Made by a program: the position numbers and the translations under genes
In this document: positions 1-7,985 of the stretch, piece after piece
Position numbering within the stretch: position 1 is the first letter of the stretch
How the letters are laid out: every line of letters begins with the position of its first letter
Notes under the pieces: generated by a model
Told to the model about the DNA's origin: nothing
What the model saw: only the letters and a program-made list of their open reading frames with translations
Database searches by the model: none
Assembly (NCBI RefSeq): GCF_014305095.1
Contig: NZ_JACRUI010000002.1
Location: 248,001 to 312,000, forward strand
Reading direction: 5' to 3'
Source of the DNA: Flavobacterium kayseriense
GTDB taxonomy: Bacteria > Bacteroidota > Bacteroidia > Flavobacteriales > Flavobacteriaceae
DNA length: 64,000 nucleotides

Positions 1-360
1 ATCTAAAGCGTTTCGAACCGTATTTAATAAACGGTTTAAATCTGGTGGTTTAGATATATAATCAAAAGCCCCTAATCGCATGGTATTGATGGCCGTTTCC
101 ATGTCACCGTGACCGGAAATCATTACGATTGGAATTTCGGGTTTTATTTTTTTTACGGCTTCTAATAACTCTACGCCATCCATTTTTGGCATTTTGATAT
201 CGCAGAGTACTAAGTCATAATCATTATTCTTTATTTTTTCGAATCCTAAAATACCGTCTTCGGCGTCCTCGACTTGATAGCTATCGTTTTCTTCTGAAAG
301 AATTTTTGTTAATACTCTTCGAATTGCTGCTTCGTCTTCTATGATAAGTATTTTTGGCAT
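1..360 (-). CDS. Response regulator receiver domain, probably NtrC-type (partial, runs off window)
   Basis: The 120 visible residues form a CheY-like receiver domain. It has the acidic pair E9-D10, the phosphoacceptor D54 in the segment VLCDIKMPKMDG, S82 and the conserved K104 in YISKP. The helix text GHGDMETAINTMRLGAFDYI is typical of receivers joined to AAA+ sigma-54 activators (NtrC/AtoC class), but the output domain lies beyond base 1, so that class is an inference. The ATG at 358-360 is the natural start because the receiver fold begins immediately. It would be phosphorylated by a sensor kinase not seen here. A candidate -24/-12 promoter about 4.4 kb away (upstream of grpE) makes a sigma-54 activator of interest, without proof of a link. 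Confidence 0.85.
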   Translation of the reverse strand, partial: MPKILIIEDEAAIRRVLTKILSEENDSYQVEDAEDGILGFEKIKNNDYDLVLCDIKMPKMDGVELLEAVKKIKPEIPIVMISGHGDMETAINTMRLGAFDYISKPPDLNRLLNTVRNALD

Positions 361-429
361 CTTTTTTTGTTTTAATCGTTAGTAGCTGTTATCGAATTGA
401 TTCTCCAAGTACAAAATCATCTTGGCAAT

Positions 430-502
430 CTAGCCCTGATAGAGCCGATATCCTCGCGATCCCGTTCTTTAGCGAGCGTGAGATAAAGGCGAAAGCAGGT
501 AC
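430..502 (+). repeat. Dispersed palindromic repeat, copy A (degenerate)
   Basis: It begins CTAGCCCTGATAG and ends near GCGAAAGCAGG. It shares this head and tail with copies at 15092-15169, 27261-27340 and 53624-53701. The centre can pair through CTCGC and GCGAG. It is the most diverged copy and lies between two minus-strand genes (receiver start at 360, ABC permease stop at 550). No open frame runs through it. Such elements may act as terminators or as REP-like mobile sequence; the function is not known from this sequence. Confidence 0.6.
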
Positions 503-549
503 TTTGTAAATTGACAAAAACCAAGCCATTCGCTCCTAAGCCTTTTGTT

Positions 550-1866
550 TTAATACTGAAGCCATTTATATAACTCTTTCCATGTTGGTTTTTTACCGTA
601 CATTAAAATACCAATACGGTATATTTTAGCTGCAAACCAAACAACAGCAAAAAAGGTAGCAAAAAGTAAAGTTACTGAGATTGCCACTTGCCACAAAGGT
701 ACGCCAAATGGTATTCTCATAAGCATTACAATAGGTGATGTTAGCGGAATCATTGAAAAAACAACTGCAATAGTGCCATGTGGATCATTGACAACACTAA
801 AAAATCCAACATAAACACTTAACATTAAAGGCATAATTACCGGCAATAGAAATTGCTGAGAATCGGTTTGATTGTCGACCGCTGCACCAATAGCAGCATA
901 AAATGAACTATACAAAAAATAACCTCCTATAAAATAGATTAGAAACGAAATAAGGATGGTTGCAATAGGTAAATTCCATAACTCTTTAATATACATCTGG
1001 GCTGTTCCTGCAAAACTGTTTTGCGCTTGTTGCATGGCTTCGGGCGAGATTTTAGCCGTTGGTGATGCGTTGACGCCAAAGAAATAAGAGGCTGCAAACA
1101 TTAAAGAAAGTCCCAACAGAGCCCAAATTAAAAATTGTAAAATTCCAGCTAGTGAGGTTCCTACTATTTTACCAATCATGAGCTGAAAAGGCTTAACCGA
1201 AGAAATAATAATTTCGATAATTCGATTGGTCTTTTCCTCGATTACGGAACGCATAACCATGTTACCATAAATTATAATAAACATCATGATGAGATAACCA
1301 AAACCTCCACCGATAGCAATTTTAATCTCGTTAAGGCCTTTCATACTTTCCTCACCAGAAGCTTTTGTTAAACTAATATTAACTTTTGATTGTGCTTTTT
1401 GAATCGCTAGCGTATCTAAATTAGCGTTTTCGAGATTGAGATTCGTGATTTTTGTAGCTATAACATCTTGGATATTCTCTATAAAGGAAATACTAGGACT
1501 GCTGTTTGATACGAATTGAATTTTAGTTTCAAACTCACTTATAGCTGTCGCCTGAGGTATTATCAATAATCCATCATATCCCTCGCTAATAATACTATCT
1601 TTTAAAAACTTAATATCTACAGCAGATAAATCGAGATAGTTGTAGGCTCCTTTTTTACTATTTTGAGAAGTGAAATTTTTAACAAATAAACCCGATTCGT
1701 CATGAATGACTATTTGCTTTGTATCGGCTTTCATTGAACTTAAATACCCTACAAAGGCTGCGATACCCACAAATAGTAGCGGACTAAGAAAGGTCATGAC
1801 GATGAAAGACTTGTTGCGAACCTTAGCAACAAATTCTCTTTTTATGATTAATGATATAATGCTCAT
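550..1866 (-). CDS. ABC-2 type exporter permease (NatB-like)
   Basis: This 438-residue inner-membrane protein has one N-terminal membrane helix (after the opening segment MSIISLIIKREF), a large extracytoplasmic domain of about 150 residues, then a block of five or so hydrophobic helices from about residue 190 to the end. That is the layout of NatB/YhaP-type ABC-2 permeases that export sodium, antibiotics or other small molecules. The motif VIEEKTNRIIEIIISS after the first C-terminal helix is characteristic of the family. I chose the ATG at 1864-1866; an in-frame ATG ten codons upstream adds a non-conserved tail. The matching ATPase gene lies 67 bp upstream on the same strand, so the pair forms one transporter. 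The substrate cannot be deduced. Confidence 0.85.
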   Translation of the reverse strand: MSIISLIIKREFVAKVRNKSFIVMTFLSPLLFVGIAAFVGYLSSMKADTKQIVIHDESGLFVKNFTSQNSKKGAYNYLDLSAVDIKFLKDSIISEGYDGLLIIPQATAISEFETKIQFVSNSSPSISFIENIQDVIATKITNLNLENANLDTLAIQKAQSKVNISLTKASGEESMKGLNEIKIAIGGGFGYLIMMFIIIYGNMVMRSVIEEKTNRIIEIIISSVKPFQLMIGKIVGTSLAGILQFLIWALLGLSLMFAASYFFGVNASPTAKISPEAMQQAQNSFAGTAQMYIKELWNLPIATILISFLIYFIGGYFLYSSFYAAIGAAVDNQTDSQQFLLPVIMPLMLSVYVGFFSVVNDPHGTIAVVFSMIPLTSPIVMLMRIPFGVPLWQVAISVTLLFATFFAVVWFAAKIYRIGILMYGKKPTWKELYKWLQY

Positions 1867-1933
1867 AATGTTGTTTTTTGAAGTATGAAATCCCAAACTA
1901 AACTATGATGATTGGAATATGTTTGTTTAGGAT

Positions 1934-2857
1934 TTACTTTTCCTGTACGGATTGAATAAAAATATCATTGACGCTAGGAATTTTTTCTAAAAAGTGCGTT
2001 ACTTGACCTCGTTGCGTTAAGATATTTAGTAATTCGTTAGGCATCGAGTTGCCTAATTGAACCTCTAATTTTAGCTCTTTGTTAAGTGATTTAAAGTGTG
2101 CTGGACTTACTGAGAATTTTTGTGTAATATCATACATCAATCCTTCAACATTATCTGACAGAATACCTACTTCGAAGCTATTCGTTCTAAATTGTCTTTT
2201 GACATCGTCTAGTTTCCCTTCGATTAATTTATTCGATTTGTGAATTAAGGCAATATGATCACATAATTCCTCTACGCTTTCCATGCGATGCGTCGAAAAA
2301 ATAATGGTAGCTCCTTCATCACGTAAGGCTAAAATTTCGTCCTTGATTATATTGGCATTGACAGGATCAAAACCTGAAAAGGGTTCGTCAAAGATCAGTA
2401 ACTTAGGTTTGTGTAAAACGCAAACTACAAATTGAATTTTTTGAGCCATTCCCTTAGAAAGTTCTTGAATTTTTTTGTTCCACCAGCCTTGTATTCCTAG
2501 GCGATCAAACCAATACTCTAATTGCTTTTTAGCTTCAGCTTTAGACAACCCTTTCATTTGAGCTAAATACAAGCATTGTTCTCCTACTTTCATACTGGTA
2601 TACAAGCCTCTTTCCTCTGGAAGATAACCTATATATTGAACATGTTTGGATTGTAGTTTTTCGCCATCGAGTATGACTTCGCCACTATCCGGAAGTGTAA
2701 TTTGATTGATAATTCGGATAAGGGAGGTTTTTCCGGCGCCATTAGGACCTAAAAGGCCATAAATACTACCTTTAGGAACGGTTAATGAAACTTCGTTAAG
2801 TGCAACATAATCACCGTACTGCTTAACAACTTTATTGACTTCTAATAGGTTACTCAT
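1934..2857 (-). CDS. ABC transporter ATP-binding protein (NatA-like)
   Basis: This 307-residue cytoplasmic ATPase energises the permease encoded just downstream. Walker A is GPNGAGKT (37-44), the signature is LSKGMAQK (133-140) and Walker B is LLIFDE (153-158), followed by the D-loop SGFD and the H-loop STHRMES. The signature is LSKGM rather than LSGGQ, which is usual for the NatA/CcmA-like branch. A C-terminal extension of about 90 residues resembles the DUF4162 tail of this branch. It is likely transcribed with the permease. It is separated from upstream dnaJ by a terminator hairpin, so it probably has its own promoter in 2858-2950. Confidence 0.9.
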   Translation of the reverse strand: MSNLLEVNKVVKQYGDYVALNEVSLTVPKGSIYGLLGPNGAGKTSLIRIINQITLPDSGEVILDGEKLQSKHVQYIGYLPEERGLYTSMKVGEQCLYLAQMKGLSKAEAKKQLEYWFDRLGIQGWWNKKIQELSKGMAQKIQFVVCVLHKPKLLIFDEPFSGFDPVNANIIKDEILALRDEGATIIFSTHRMESVEELCDHIALIHKSNKLIEGKLDDVKRQFRTNSFEVGILSDNVEGLMYDITQKFSVSPAHFKSLNKELKLEVQLGNSMPNELLNILTQRGQVTHFLEKIPSVNDIFIQSVQEK

Positions 2858-2952
2858 GCTGAATTTTTAAATTTACTTGACAACATTGGCTCTCACATTC
2901 TCTATGCTGTAAAAGTAACTAATTAGTAGCTAAACGGGACTAATTGTTACAT

Positions 2953-2986
2953 AAAAACCCATCTTCCTTTTAAAGAAGATGGGCTT
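2953..2986 (-). terminator. Intrinsic terminator after dnaJ
   Basis: A stem of CCCATCTTC pairing with GAAGATGGG, with a short AT loop, is followed on the minus strand by GGGTTTTTAT. It sits 35 bp past the dnaJ stop codon and would end the grpE-dnaJ transcript. Confidence 0.8.
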
Positions 2987-3020
2987 GTATATTGGCATCA
3001 AATGATCTAATTTTCTTTAA

Positions 3021-4142
3021 TTAAGAGAACATATCTTTTACTTTTTCAAAAAATGATTTGTCTGATTTCTCTGGATTAGGAACAAAGTTCTCATCCGTCA
3101 TATTTTTTTCAAAAAATTGTTTTTGCTCTTTATTCAATGTTTTTGGCGTCCAAACATTTACATGAACTAGTAAATCTCCGTTACCATAACCATTAATACT
3201 TGGAATACCTTTTCCTTTAAGTCTTAAAATTTTTCCAGATTGAATACCTTCTTCTAGTTTGATTCTCACCTTACCATTGATCGCTTCAATATCTTTAGAA
3301 ACACCTAAAACAGCCTCAGAAAAACTAATATATAAATCGTAGTGTAAGTTTTCGCCCTCGCGTTTCAACCACTCGTGCTCTAATTCTTCGATAGCTACAA
3401 TTAAATCTCCGGGAACACTGTTGCCTGGCGCATCGTTTCCTTTATTCGAAACTTTTAATTGCATCCCATCTACTACTCCTGCCGGAATCTTGATCGAAAC
3501 TGTTTCATCTTCTAGTATCATTCCTTGCGAATCTGCTTCGCTTGGTTTTTTGTCTAAAATTTGACCTGATCCTCCACAAGTAGGACAAGTAGATGCAGAT
3601 TGCATTCTGCCTAAAATTGTATTTGTTACACGCATCACCTGCCCTTGCCCGTTACATGTACTACATGTTCTATAGGTAACACCTGGCGCCTGCACCTTAC
3701 GCTTCACTTTTACTTTTTTCTCAACACCGTTAGCGACTTCTTCCAGTGTTAATTTTACTTTGATACGTAGATTACTACCTTTAGTACGACGTTGACCACC
3801 GCCACCGCCACCAAATCCGCCACCACCACCAAAGGCACTACCAAAGATATCACCAAACTGACTAAAGATGTCGTCCATATTCATACCTCCATGACCGCCG
3901 CCACCAAAACCACCAGATCCATCAAATGCTTGATGACCATACTGATCGTATTTGGCTTTCTTGCTAGCATCACTTAAAATCTCATAAGCTTCAGCAGCTT
4001 CCTTAAATTTTTCTTCTGCCGCTTTGTCTCCAGGATTTTTGTCAGGATGATATTCTAATGCTTTCTTTCTGTAGGCTTTCTTAATCGCTGCAGCATCTGC
4101 ACCTTTAGCAACACCTAATATCTCGTAAAAATCTTTCTTCAT
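3021..4142 (-). CDS. dnaJ: Chaperone DnaJ with a reduced zinc finger
   Basis: This Hsp40 co-chaperone stimulates DnaK ATPase and delivers unfolded clients. The J-domain is residues 1-70 with HPD at 32-34, the Gly/Phe-rich linker is about 75-118, and two beta-barrel client-binding domains follow to residue 373. Bacterial type-I DnaJ normally carries four CxxCxGxG motifs; only two are present, at C160/C163 and C186/C189. From their spacing these correspond to motifs 2 and 3, which form zinc site II, so site I is missing. The text between the J-domain and the barrel is otherwise intact, with no sign of a frameshift. The gene lies 52 bp downstream of grpE and is surely co-transcribed with it. Confidence 0.97.
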   Translation of the reverse strand: MKKDFYEILGVAKGADAAAIKKAYRKKALEYHPDKNPGDKAAEEKFKEAAEAYEILSDASKKAKYDQYGHQAFDGSGGFGGGGHGGMNMDDIFSQFGDIFGSAFGGGGGFGGGGGGQRRTKGSNLRIKVKLTLEEVANGVEKKVKVKRKVQAPGVTYRTCSTCNGQGQVMRVTNTILGRMQSASTCPTCGGSGQILDKKPSEADSQGMILEDETVSIKIPAGVVDGMQLKVSNKGNDAPGNSVPGDLIVAIEELEHEWLKREGENLHYDLYISFSEAVLGVSKDIEAINGKVRIKLEEGIQSGKILRLKGKGIPSINGYGNGDLLVHVNVWTPKTLNKEQKQFFEKNMTDENFVPNPEKSDKSFFEKVKDMFS

Positions 4143-4194
4143 TTTAATTTTTTTCTTTTGATAAGTTGCACTTTATACATGCTTCTCTTGCAAA

Positions 4195-4773
4195 CTATTG
4201 TCCGATTACTACTTTAGGAAAACGAATAATTTTATCTCCTAATTTGTATCCTTTTTCAAGAACATCAACAATTTTACCTTTCATTTTATCATTTGCAGCA
4301 GGGATTTGCGTAATTGCTTCAGCAAAATCAGCATCAAATGTATCACCGGCTTTTACTTCTACTACTTCTAGTCCTTTACCTACTAACGTACTTTTTAATT
4401 TTTCATGAATAAGTTCAACACCTTTAGCCATAACCTCATCTTCAGACTTGGCTATTTCCATGATTGCTCTATCAAAATCATCTAATACTGGCAACATAGC
4501 TAATAAAACTTCTTGATTTGCTGTTTTAAACAATTCAATACGTTCTTTAGTAGTACGTCTTTTATAATTCTCAAACTCAGCAAACAGTCTTAAAAACTTA
4601 TCTTTTTCTTGCGCTAAGTCTTTCGCTAATTGCTCTTCAACAGTTAATTCCTCAACAACAACTTGCTCTCCAGTTGCATTGTTTTCCATCGTTACATCTT
4701 CTACTTTCTGATCGATATCTGTATTTTCAGCAGCCATATTACTTGTATTTTTAAATATATTCTTAAACTTCAT
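4195..4773 (-). CDS. grpE: Nucleotide exchange factor GrpE
   Basis: GrpE releases ADP from DnaK and works with DnaJ encoded just downstream. The 192-residue product has an acidic, unstructured N-terminus, the long coiled-coil (from about residue 65, including the FAEFENYKRR segment) and the C-terminal beta domain ending KLGDKIIRFPKVVIG. The open frame extends upstream to 4827, but a candidate -24/-12 promoter overlaps that extension (4793-4810), so translation must begin later. The ATG at 4771-4773 (MKFKNIFKN) is preferred; the ATG at 4735-4737 (MAAENTD) is also possible and would leave a more comfortable leader. Confidence 0.95.
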   Translation of the reverse strand: MKFKNIFKNTSNMAAENTDIDQKVEDVTMENNATGEQVVVEELTVEEQLAKDLAQEKDKFLRLFAEFENYKRRTTKERIELFKTANQEVLLAMLPVLDDFDRAIMEIAKSEDEVMAKGVELIHEKLKSTLVGKGLEVVEVKAGDTFDADFAEAITQIPAANDKMKGKIVDVLEKGYKLGDKIIRFPKVVIGQ

Positions 4774-4792
4774 TTTTGCACTTTTCTTTGGA

Positions 4793-4810
4793 TGGCAAAA
4801 GTTCTGCCAA
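4793..4810 (-). promoter_or_regulatory. Candidate sigma-54 (-24/-12) promoter of grpE-dnaJ
   Basis: On the minus strand the sequence reads TTGGCAGAACTTTTGCC. The GG at 4808-4807 and the GC at 4796-4795 are separated by exactly ten bases, the invariant spacing of sigma-54 promoters (consensus TGGCAC-N5-TTGCW). The predicted start site is near 4783, ten bases before the chosen grpE ATG. A TGACA-rich stretch lies just upstream (4820-4835). The site matches TGGCA and TTGC and differs from consensus at the sixth base (G for C) and the last base. No experimental support is available here. Confidence 0.5.
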
Positions 4811-5040
4811 ATCTGTAAAAATGTCAAATTGTCACTCTTTTTTCTACAATCAAACGTTTTCTAATTCGCGTGCCGCAAAAGCATAATCACAATGATTTAA
4901 AAAAATTAATAAAATTTTAAGACTTTTGCAGAATAGTTTATTTATGTTTGTTATTGAATGAAGTAAACACTGCGAGTACAAATAGAAAGCAGTTTAATTT
5001 TATTCTTTATAATTATTAATTCGTGATTATCCCATATCAA

Positions 5041-5078
5041 AAAAAGCTTTGTTTCATGAAACAAAGCTTTTTTTTTTG
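5041..5078 (-). terminator. Intrinsic terminator after btuB (perfect palindrome)
   Basis: AAAGCTTTGTTTC pairs perfectly with GAAACAAAGCTTT around a small loop and is flanked by A-runs and T-runs on both sides, so it could work in either direction. It lies 16 bp past the btuB stop. The rest of 4811-5040, between it and the grpE promoter, shows no open frame or recognisable element. Confidence 0.85.
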
Positions 5079-5093
5079 ACTAGCTGTTAAAAT

Positions 5094-7022
5094 TTAGAAA
5101 TTGATATTTAAACCTGCTCTAAAGTTTCGACCTCTAGTACTAAAACCTCTTGCTTCAACAAAATCTTTATCAAGTAAGTTATCTGCCGCTGCAAAAACAT
5201 TTAACCTGTTTTTAATTACCACATAGCGAATAGTTGCATTAACCAATTGGTAGTTTTTTAGGATTTCAGAGTTTAAAACCGGAACGAATGCAGGAGCTGG
5301 ATATGTGGTGTATTCCGTATATCTATCCGACACAAATTGATAGGTCGCACTAAAAGCTAATCGTGTAGTTGCTTGTACATCGATTCCTGCATTGACCTTA
5401 TTTTTAGGATTTAAAATTCTAGATTGTCGCTCTAAATCAGTAAAAGTATAATTAGCATTCAATCGTACTTTGTCACTTAGATCATAAACAATCATGGTTT
5501 CGATTCCTCTAACTTTATTTTTCCCCAAAACATTAAAATATTCGTAAGCGGTCAAATCAAATCCAATAGCATCTACTTCTTCTCTAAAAAAAGCAATTGT
5601 TGTTACTGTAATTTTATTACTGAACAATTTAGCTTCTAAACCTAACTCAAAAGTAGCATCTTTTTGAGGGGCTAATGCTATATCTCCATATTCAGAGTAG
5701 AGCTGATATAAACTAGGTGCAATAAAAGCAGTACTGTAAGAGGCTAGTACTTTTAAAGGCATATTTGGAATTACGTACGACGGATTCAAGTTGTACACTA
5801 GATTATTTCCAAATTGACTATGCATTGTATAGCGTGCACCAACATTAAGATTTAAACCAAAATCAGAATTGTAAACTGCCGTAGCATACGGATCAAACAT
5901 ATTAAACTTAGCCAATTCCTCAGGTATAAAAGCATAATCACTTTTATTTGACATTTCATGAAATTGAAATTGAGCTCCCGTTACAATGAATAATTCTGGA
6001 AGTACATTATACTTATTAAATACATCAGCATTAATATTTCTTGATTTATAATAAGAGAAACTTCCAAAGTTAAAAAGATCTCGTTCAATCGAACTTGCAC
6101 TCGAGTTCATTACAATTTCACCGCCATTGTACTTATACTTTGGTGAAAAACCAATGCGGTACTGCTCAGAAGTAGAAAAATTATCCTTATTATCGGCAAA
6201 AGAACCTGAATCAAATTCATTTCTTAATTTATCATAACTCGCGAAAAAATCTAATGATAATTTCTTATTTGGTGTAAAACCAAATTTCACAATCGAATTT
6301 ACTCTAGAAAAAGCATCTTTCTCAAAAGCGATATTTTCACTAGCAGATTTTGCCTCTGAAATACCCGTTGATTCTGTACTGTTTAAAGCAGCAAAATAAT
6401 TGAACTTATGCGACTTACCATTAAAAGAAAACCCTTGATTAAAATCATTGATAGTATTATTACTTTCCTTGGCAACATTTTGCGTCCCCATGTTCAAATA
6501 AACAGCACCTGCGATAGCTTTTGTGTCTGCCTTTTTTAGGGTAATATTGATCACCCCTGTCGCAGCTCCGGAACCGTAAAGCGTGCTTGATGCTCCTTTC
6601 ATGATTTCGATACTTTCTATCTGATCAACAGGAAGAAGTCGTAAGTCATAAGACAAATCAATTCCTGAAGCATCCGTAACCGGAACACCATCAATCATAA
6701 TTAAAACCTGGTTTCCTCTTCCGCCTCTAATGTACATTCCTAAGTCTTTTCCGTTTCGGCTTTGATTTCCATTAATTTCGACACCTGCAACTGTACTTAA
6801 AATAGAAGCAACTGACTGCCCCGGCCTTTTCTTTAAATCTTCGGCTGTAATTTTAACAATTACTTTTCCTGATTTCTCCTTAGAAAGTGCAAATTTCGAA
6901 TCTGAAATCACAACTTCATTTAATTCGTTTGACACAGGAAGGACAATTCCTTTTTTTTGTGCAAAAGTACAGGCGCTCACTAATAGACATAGCGCACTAA
7001 TACGAACGATTTTTTTGTTCAT
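5094..7022 (-). CDS. btuB: TonB-dependent cobalamin receptor BtuB-like
   Basis: This outer-membrane beta-barrel protein (642 residues) would take up vitamin B12 or other corrinoids using TonB energy. It has a signal peptide (MNKKIVRIS, then a hydrophobic core to CTFAQ), a TonB-box-like stretch NEVVISDS, a plug domain of about 120 residues (key text MIDGVPVTD and MKGASSTLYGSGAATGVINI), and a barrel ending in the aromatic terminus FRAGLNINF. The length fits the short BtuB class rather than 800-residue siderophore receptors. The ATG at 7020-7022 gives the signal peptide; the ATG 18 bp upstream adds six residues before it. The cobalamin riboswitch in the leader and the neighbouring cob genes identify the substrate. 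Confidence 0.92.
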   Translation of the reverse strand: MNKKIVRISALCLLVSACTFAQKKGIVLPVSNELNEVVISDSKFALSKEKSGKVIVKITAEDLKKRPGQSVASILSTVAGVEINGNQSRNGKDLGMYIRGGRGNQVLIMIDGVPVTDASGIDLSYDLRLLPVDQIESIEIMKGASSTLYGSGAATGVINITLKKADTKAIAGAVYLNMGTQNVAKESNNTINDFNQGFSFNGKSHKFNYFAALNSTESTGISEAKSASENIAFEKDAFSRVNSIVKFGFTPNKKLSLDFFASYDKLRNEFDSGSFADNKDNFSTSEQYRIGFSPKYKYNGGEIVMNSSASSIERDLFNFGSFSYYKSRNINADVFNKYNVLPELFIVTGAQFQFHEMSNKSDYAFIPEELAKFNMFDPYATAVYNSDFGLNLNVGARYTMHSQFGNNLVYNLNPSYVIPNMPLKVLASYSTAFIAPSLYQLYSEYGDIALAPQKDATFELGLEAKLFSNKITVTTIAFFREEVDAIGFDLTAYEYFNVLGKNKVRGIETMIVYDLSDKVRLNANYTFTDLERQSRILNPKNKVNAGIDVQATTRLAFSATYQFVSDRYTEYTTYPAPAFVPVLNSEILKNYQLVNATIRYVVIKNRLNVFAAADNLLDKDFVEARGFSTRGRNFRAGLNINF

Positions 7023-7036
7023 TTTGTTAACATTTG

Positions 7037-7057
7037 GCAACAGTTTATAGCTGTTGC
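7037..7057 (-). promoter_or_regulatory. Hairpin next to the btuB start, possible riboswitch expression platform
   Basis: GCAACAG and CTGTTGC are perfect 7-bp inverted arms around a 7-base loop. The hairpin ends 14 bases before the btuB ATG, where it could control ribosome access. It is not followed by a T-run, so it is not an obvious terminator. The link to the riboswitch is inferred from position. Confidence 0.4.
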
Positions 7058-7132
7058 GTGACTAATAAATGGGAGAAAAGCATAGAATGACCCATACCCA
7101 AACCTTTTTTCCCGAAAGTTTGATACTCGATG

Positions 7133-7350
7133 TAGTAGGCAGGTCTCCTGGCTTGCGTCTTGTTGTTCACCTTCTCATTCGCCGTAGCGAACAATGGTTT
7201 AGTAGATAACAACAAGCTTAATAGCTTACAGTTGCGGGTACAGCTTAGGATTTGCGAATTTGGAGCCAAGATTCTAGAGGTAGTACCATCTAAAAATCAA
7301 TTTTCTGTATTCATACACCTAATTCCCTTTTAATGCTCTTTTATAATAGT
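7133..7350 (-). promoter_or_regulatory. Cobalamin riboswitch controlling btuB
   Basis: On the minus strand the leader carries the hallmarks of the B12 riboswitch in order: AAAAGGGAATTAGGTG near 7340-7320, then GCAAATC, the core GCTGTACCCGCAACTGTAAGC-like block (about 7249-7229), a variable stem region, and the B12 box GCCAGGAGACCTGCC at about 7152-7138. An insertion of about 50 bases lies between the GGTG element and the core. Binding of a cobalamin should reduce btuB expression. A consensus-like -7 element lies 25 bp upstream, so the aptamer starts close to the 5' end of the transcript. A 74-codon frame across this leader is not a gene. Confidence 0.95.
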
Positions 7351-7374
7351 AAAAAAGCAACCTCAATACGGCGG

Positions 7375-7382
7375 CAAATATA
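7375..7382 (-). promoter_or_regulatory. -7 promoter element for the btuB leader
   Basis: The minus strand reads TATATTTG, matching the Flavobacterium -7 consensus TAnnTTTG, with a T-rich -33 region about 20 bp upstream. The predicted start near 7369 places the riboswitch at the 5' end of the message. Confidence 0.6.
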
Positions 7383-7454
7383 ACATATAATAAAGAGAAA
7401 ACTAACATTTATTAAGCTGATCGAAAAATAGAATAAAATCTACATTACAGTTAG

Positions 7455-7985
7455 CTACAAGGGTGATAATTCTATTTTAGTAACCGATCCAAAATCGATC
7501 TTACTGTTAAAAGCATCCTTTAATGGCGTATTCGTTTGTTGACACAAAATACTTCTAATAACGCCCGAATGTGTTACAATAACTATTGGTTTCGATTCTT
7601 CAACTAAAAGTTGGTTGCTTAAAAAATCTAGAACACGGTTATGCAAGTTGAGGAAAGACTCGCCGTTAGGTACCGTTTTAGTAACAAAATCAGCCATCCA
7701 AGGATTTAAATCTACCTCAGGAATAGCGTCCCATTTTTGTAATTCCCAATCACCAAAATTCATTTCCATCAAGCGGGAATCAATTAGCACCTCGCTAGAA
7801 AGGTGATTAGCGAGAATTTTACATCTAAGTAAAGGACTGGAATAATAAATCGCATCAGCAGGAAGTTGTTTTTTTATATTATCAAAAACAGGCAAGAAGG
7901 GTTCTATAATACCCACGTCAGTTTGTCCATAACAAACTCCTTTTTCACAAACTGTTTCTGTATGACGCACTAAATAAACTTCCAT
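7455..7985 (-). CDS. cobC: Alpha-ribazole phosphatase (CobC-like histidine phosphatase)
   Basis: This 176-residue protein belongs to the phosphoglycerate-mutase-like histidine phosphatase family. The catalytic motif is LVRHTET with H8 as the phosphorylated histidine, R/H partners occur in YSSPLLRCK, and the second histidine is in VTHSGVIRS. In cobalamin synthesis CobC removes the phosphate from alpha-ribazole 5'-phosphate or from adenosylcobalamin 5'-phosphate. The family is broad, so the assignment rests mainly on context: the gene overlaps cobS by 16 bp and is the last gene of the salvage operon. No terminator is obvious before the riboswitch promoter. Confidence 0.88.
   Translation of the reverse strand: MEVYLVRHTETVCEKGVCYGQTDVGIIEPFLPVFDNIKKQLPADAIYYSSPLLRCKILANHLSSEVLIDSRLMEMNFGDWELQKWDAIPEVDLNPWMADFVTKTVPNGESFLNLHNRVLDFLSNQLLVEESKPIVIVTHSGVIRSILCQQTNTPLKDAFNSKIDFGSVTKIELSPL

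Noticed and set aside
4166-4408. Plus-strand frame of 80 codons opposite grpE
   Set aside because: Antisense to a clear GrpE coding region; no start signal.
7031-7060. TTGGCA...TTGC text near the btuB start resembling a sigma-54 site
   Set aside because: The GG to GC spacing is about 18 bases, not ten, and the text is explained by the 7-bp hairpin.
7045-7269. Open frame of 74 codons on the minus strand in the btuB leader
   Set aside because: It lies across the cobalamin riboswitch; the conserved RNA motifs explain the sequence and the frame has no protein character.
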